From NCBI GenBank assembly GCA_030625925.1, contig DAOUPY010000076.1, forward strand, positions 1-7,070: a stretch of DNA of 7,070 bases. Direction: 5' to 3'. Origin of the DNA: Fusobacteriaceae bacterium. Its GTDB lineage: Bacteria > Fusobacteriota > Fusobacteriia > Fusobacteriales > Fusobacteriaceae. A program made the position numbers and the translations under genes. This document shows positions 4,930 to 7,070 of this stretch, in pieces (position 1 is the stretch's first letter; every line of letters begins with the position of its first letter). The notes beneath the pieces were generated by a model. It made no database searches, had not been told where the DNA came from, and saw only the letters and a list, made by a program, of their open reading frames with translations.

Positions 4930-6832
4930 AAGTTAGTTTCTTCCCTCTCCCAATATATTTAGTATGTAAAAATTTATGAGCACTATGCCCTCCAGGGCCA
5001 TCTTTTAGAAAATTTTGATATAATTCTATAACTGCTTGATTTTTATATGATTTTTTTATGGCAGATTTTTTATCTTCTCCATAAATCGCCTGAGCTCTAG
5101 CCTTTCTTATCTTCTCATTTGTAGGAATTGGCTGACCGCCTCCCCCTAAGCATCCTCCAGGACAAGCCATAAATTCTATAAAATGACATCCACTGAACTC
5201 CCCGCCAGATTCTATATTTTCTAACACCTTCTTAGCATTGGCAGTCCCATGACATACAGCCACCTTTAGGGTTACACCCTTTAAAAAATTAAAATTGTCA
5301 AAATGTGATTTTAAAAGTTCTGGAACTTCACCTACCTCATCTAAAGTCAACTCTGCATATTTTATTTTTTCAAACCCTCGTACTACCTTGATCTCCCCTT
5401 CATCAAATACCGACTCTATCTCCCTTCCTGTGACTAATTCATAGATTGTCCGTATGGCAGACTCCATTACTCCACCTGTAGCTCCAAAAATAACTCCGGA
5501 ACCACTGATACCACCAAAGGGGTCATCAAATTCAGACTTTTCTAGATTAGGTAAGTCTAGTCCTACCTCCTTAAACATCTTTCCCAGTTCTCTGGTAGTC
5601 AAACCATAATCTATGTCCCTGTAACCCGAATCACACATCTCTTCTCTGGCTGCTTCAAACTTTTTAGCTGTACACGGCATGAGAGCCACTGTCACCACAT
5701 CTTTTGGGTCAATATTGTTTTTTTCACAATAGTAAGTTTTTATAATACTTCCAAACATCTGCTGAGGGCTCTTAGCAGTGGATAAATTATCTATATATTT
5801 GGGATTAAAATGTTCCAAATATTTTACCCATCCTGGAGAACACGACGTAAACTGCGGTAAAGCTTCATCTCCTCCCTCTAATAAATTCTTTTTCAATCTC
5901 AAAAGAAGTTCCAATCCCTCCTCTATGATGGTTAAATCTGCACTAAAGCAAGTATCGAATACCTTGTCAAATCCACAATATTTCAGCCCTGTATTTATTT
6001 CTAAAGTTAAACTCTTACCAGGAGCCAGTCCAAATAACTCTCCTATCCCTGCTCTCGGAGCTGGAGCTGTCTGAATAACCACATGTTTATTTTTATCCTC
6101 CAACGCCTTCCAGACTTCCTCAGTTTGATCCTTTTCATGAAGAGCACCAGTAGGGCACCGATTCACACATTGCCCGCAATTGATACAAATCACATCCTCC
6201 ATATTTCTGTCTCCAAAGGTAGAGATATAGCACCTGTCTCCCCGCTCTTTTACCCCGAAAACTCCTACCTCCTGCAGATCCACACAACTTCTCACACATC
6301 TTCTGCAAAGGATACATTTATCCATATCCCTGACTATAGACATACTGCTGCAATCCACTGGTTTCACCGTTTTATTTGGGTGTCCAAAGGGATATTTTGT
6401 GATCCCGTAATCTTCCGCCAGATCTTGCAGCTCACAATTTCCATTTCTTATACAGGAATAGCATTCTCCCACATGGTTAGCAAGCATAAGATCTAATATA
6501 TGTCTTCGGGCTTTTCTAATTTTATGACTATGGGTTTTTACCTCTATCTCCCTTTCTATAGAATAGGAACAAGATGCCTGTAAAATTTCCATCCCCACAA
6601 CTTCTACCAGGCAAATCCTGCATATTCCTGCAACACAAAGATCTTCATGATAGCATAGAGTAGGTATTTCTATCCCCAAAGATCTGGCCACCTCCAAAAT
6701 AGTTGTTCCCTTTTTTACCGTCCTCTTCCTTCCGTCTATGGTTATATTTATCAATTTTTCTTCACATGACTGATCTTTATTTTCACAGGCCAACCTTATT
6801 TTTTCTGCCTTGCTTGCCCGACATTCACTCAT
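4928..6832 (-). CDS. hydA: [FeFe] hydrogenase catalytic subunit of an NAD(P)H-linked complex (HydA/HndD type)
   Basis: This subunit catalyses reversible 2H+ + 2e- to H2 in the cytoplasm at an H-cluster. The modular relay is complete: [2Fe-2S] domain with C60-x10-C71-x2-C74-x13-C88; His-ligated [4Fe-4S] with H120, C124, C127, C133; two ferredoxin clusters with C173, C176, C179, C183 and C216, C219, C222, C226. The H domain follows: motif 1 TSCSPGW (329-335), motif 2 MPCTAKKFE (385-393), motif 3 FMACPGGCLGGGGQP (554-568). The C-terminal small-subunit-like segment (NQAVIELYQNFL ... AHKFLHTKY) is fused. At 634 aa it is within the range for trimeric-enzyme catalytic subunits. Oddities are a 26-residue N-terminal extension containing C4, C16 and C23, and a serine (S332) where motif 1 usually has its second cysteine. 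The ATG overlaps the end of the upstream NuoF-like gene by 8 nt and has AGGAGGG at 6844-6838. Maturases HydE/F/G are not in the window. Confidence 0.97.
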   Translation of the reverse strand: MSECRASKAEKIRLACENKDQSCEEKLINITIDGRKRTVKKGTTILEVARSLGIEIPTLCYHEDLCVAGICRICLVEVVGMEILQASCSYSIEREIEVKTHSHKIRKARRHILDLMLANHVGECYSCIRNGNCELQDLAEDYGITKYPFGHPNKTVKPVDCSSMSIVRDMDKCILCRRCVRSCVDLQEVGVFGVKERGDRCYISTFGDRNMEDVICINCGQCVNRCPTGALHEKDQTEEVWKALEDKNKHVVIQTAPAPRAGIGELFGLAPGKSLTLEINTGLKYCGFDKVFDTCFSADLTIIEEGLELLLRLKKNLLEGGDEALPQFTSCSPGWVKYLEHFNPKYIDNLSTAKSPQQMFGSIIKTYYCEKNNIDPKDVVTVALMPCTAKKFEAAREEMCDSGYRDIDYGLTTRELGKMFKEVGLDLPNLEKSEFDDPFGGISGSGVIFGATGGVMESAIRTIYELVTGREIESVFDEGEIKVVRGFEKIKYAELTLDEVGEVPELLKSHFDNFNFLKGVTLKVAVCHGTANAKKVLENIESGGEFSGCHFIEFMACPGGCLGGGGQPIPTNEKIRKARAQAIYGEDKKSAIKKSYKNQAVIELYQNFLKDGPGGHSAHKFLHTKYIGRGKKLT

Positions 6833-7070
6833 CGCTTCCCTCCTTTGGTAACCTTCCTAAAATTTCATCTTTAAAATTTTCTACGATAGATATAAACGCA
6901 TTGGGACTGGACTGTCCCAGCCCGCATTTGGAAGAAATTTTGATAGTTTCAGCCAGATCCATCAATTCTTCTAAATATGCTATAGAACATCGTCCTTCTT
7001 TTAAAAGCTTTAACCCATCGGATAATTTTCTATTCCCTTCCCGGCAAGGGGTGCATTGACCACAGCTTTC
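6825..7070 (-). CDS. NuoF-like diaphorase subunit of the [FeFe] hydrogenase complex, C-terminal part (partial)
   Basis: Only the last 81 residues are inside the window; the gene enters from the right edge. They contain the NuoF [4Fe-4S] (N3-type) motif ESCGQCTPCREGNRKL (residues 1-16 of the fragment) and the fourth cysteine in SKCGLGQSSPN (C49). In NuoF/HndC/HydB proteins this domain sits next to the FMN and NAD(H) sites and passes electrons from NAD(P)H onward. The protein stops about 32 residues after C49 (ends PKEGSDE). It therefore lacks the extra C-terminal two-[4Fe-4S] ferredoxin domain found in many HydB/HndC subunits. The stop TGA (6827-6825) lies inside the hydA start region, an 8-nt overlap indicating translational coupling. 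A NuoE-like subunit would be expected further upstream but cannot be seen. Confidence 0.93.
   Translation of the reverse strand, partial: ESCGQCTPCREGNRKLSDGLKLLKEGRCSIAYLEELMDLAETIKISSKCGLGQSSPNAFISIVENFKDEILGRLPKEGSDE
6838..6844 (-). promoter_or_regulatory. hydA: Ribosome binding site of hydA inside the upstream coding region
   Basis: AGGAGGG on the - strand ends 5 nt before the ATG at 6832 and lies within the last codons of the NuoF-like gene. It fixes the hydA start, including the unusual 26-residue N-terminal extension. The only nearby alternative, a TTG at residue 27, has no Shine-Dalgarno. Confidence 0.8.

Noticed and set aside
6083..6496. A 137-residue open frame on the + strand opposite the hydrogenase gene
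   Set aside because: It is antisense to the iron-sulfur domains of hydA, has no ribosome binding site or recognisable domain, and its composition is that of a shadow frame.
6703..7059. A 118-residue open frame on the + strand over the hydA / NuoF-like junction
   Set aside because: The opposite strand encodes unmistakable NuoF and HydA sequence here. The + frame is low-complexity and Phe/Ser/Pro-rich, as expected for an antisense shadow.
4928..7070. Possibility that the hydrogenase locus is part of a respiratory NADH dehydrogenase (NuoG/NuoF)
   Set aside because: The N-terminal domains are NuoG-like, but the H-cluster motifs MPCxxKxxE and MACxGGCxxGGGxP are intact, so it is a hydrogenase and not complex I.

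Overview
The window is AT-rich, gene-dense bacterial DNA with strong AGGAGG-type ribosome binding sites, AGA/TTA-rich codon use and short intergenic gaps. Its content suggests a fermentative anaerobe: an NAD(P)H-linked multi-subunit [FeFe] hydrogenase and a polar amino-acid ABC importer. The importer's binding protein has a cleavable signal peptide but no lipobox cysteine, which suits a cell with an outer membrane. Together this points to the Fusobacteriota (Ilyobacter/Propionigenium/Fusobacterium type), with Clostridia as the alternative. This placement is inference from style and gene content, not from a marker gene.

Layout. (1) 1-2428, + strand: a promoter, then a complete amino-acid ABC importer operon of periplasmic binding protein, permease and ATPase, with a 3-nt gap and an 11-nt overlap between genes. 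It ends in a strong bidirectional hairpin terminator. (2) 2446-3051, - strand: a two-gene unit, GIY-YIG endonuclease-like protein followed by a DUF202 (YidH-like) membrane protein, converging on the same terminator. (3) About 3064-3200: a divergent control region where two predicted promoters overlap at their -10 elements. (4) 3201-4520, + strand: a 439-residue polytopic membrane protein of the DUF1576 type with a clear internal duplication. (5) 4624-4872, + strand: an 82-residue ACT-like protein resembling small regulators linked to iron-only hydrogenases, with its own predicted promoter. (6) 4887-4929: a second perfect bidirectional terminator. (7) 4928-7070, - strand: the [FeFe] hydrogenase catalytic subunit (634 aa) and, overlapping it upstream by 8 nt, the C-terminal 81 residues of its NuoF-like diaphorase subunit, which runs off the window edge.

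How it works together. The importer brings in an unidentified amino acid for fermentation. The hydrogenase disposes of the reducing equivalents as H2, with electrons from NAD(P)H entering through the NuoF-like flavoprotein and passing through the [2Fe-2S] and [4Fe-4S] relay of the catalytic subunit to the H-cluster. The 82-aa protein may be a regulator or accessory factor for that hydrogenase. The DUF1576, DUF202 and GIY-YIG genes have no evident link to either pathway. I saw no mobile element, CRISPR array, tRNA or rRNA. No stretch over 300 bases lacks a gene.
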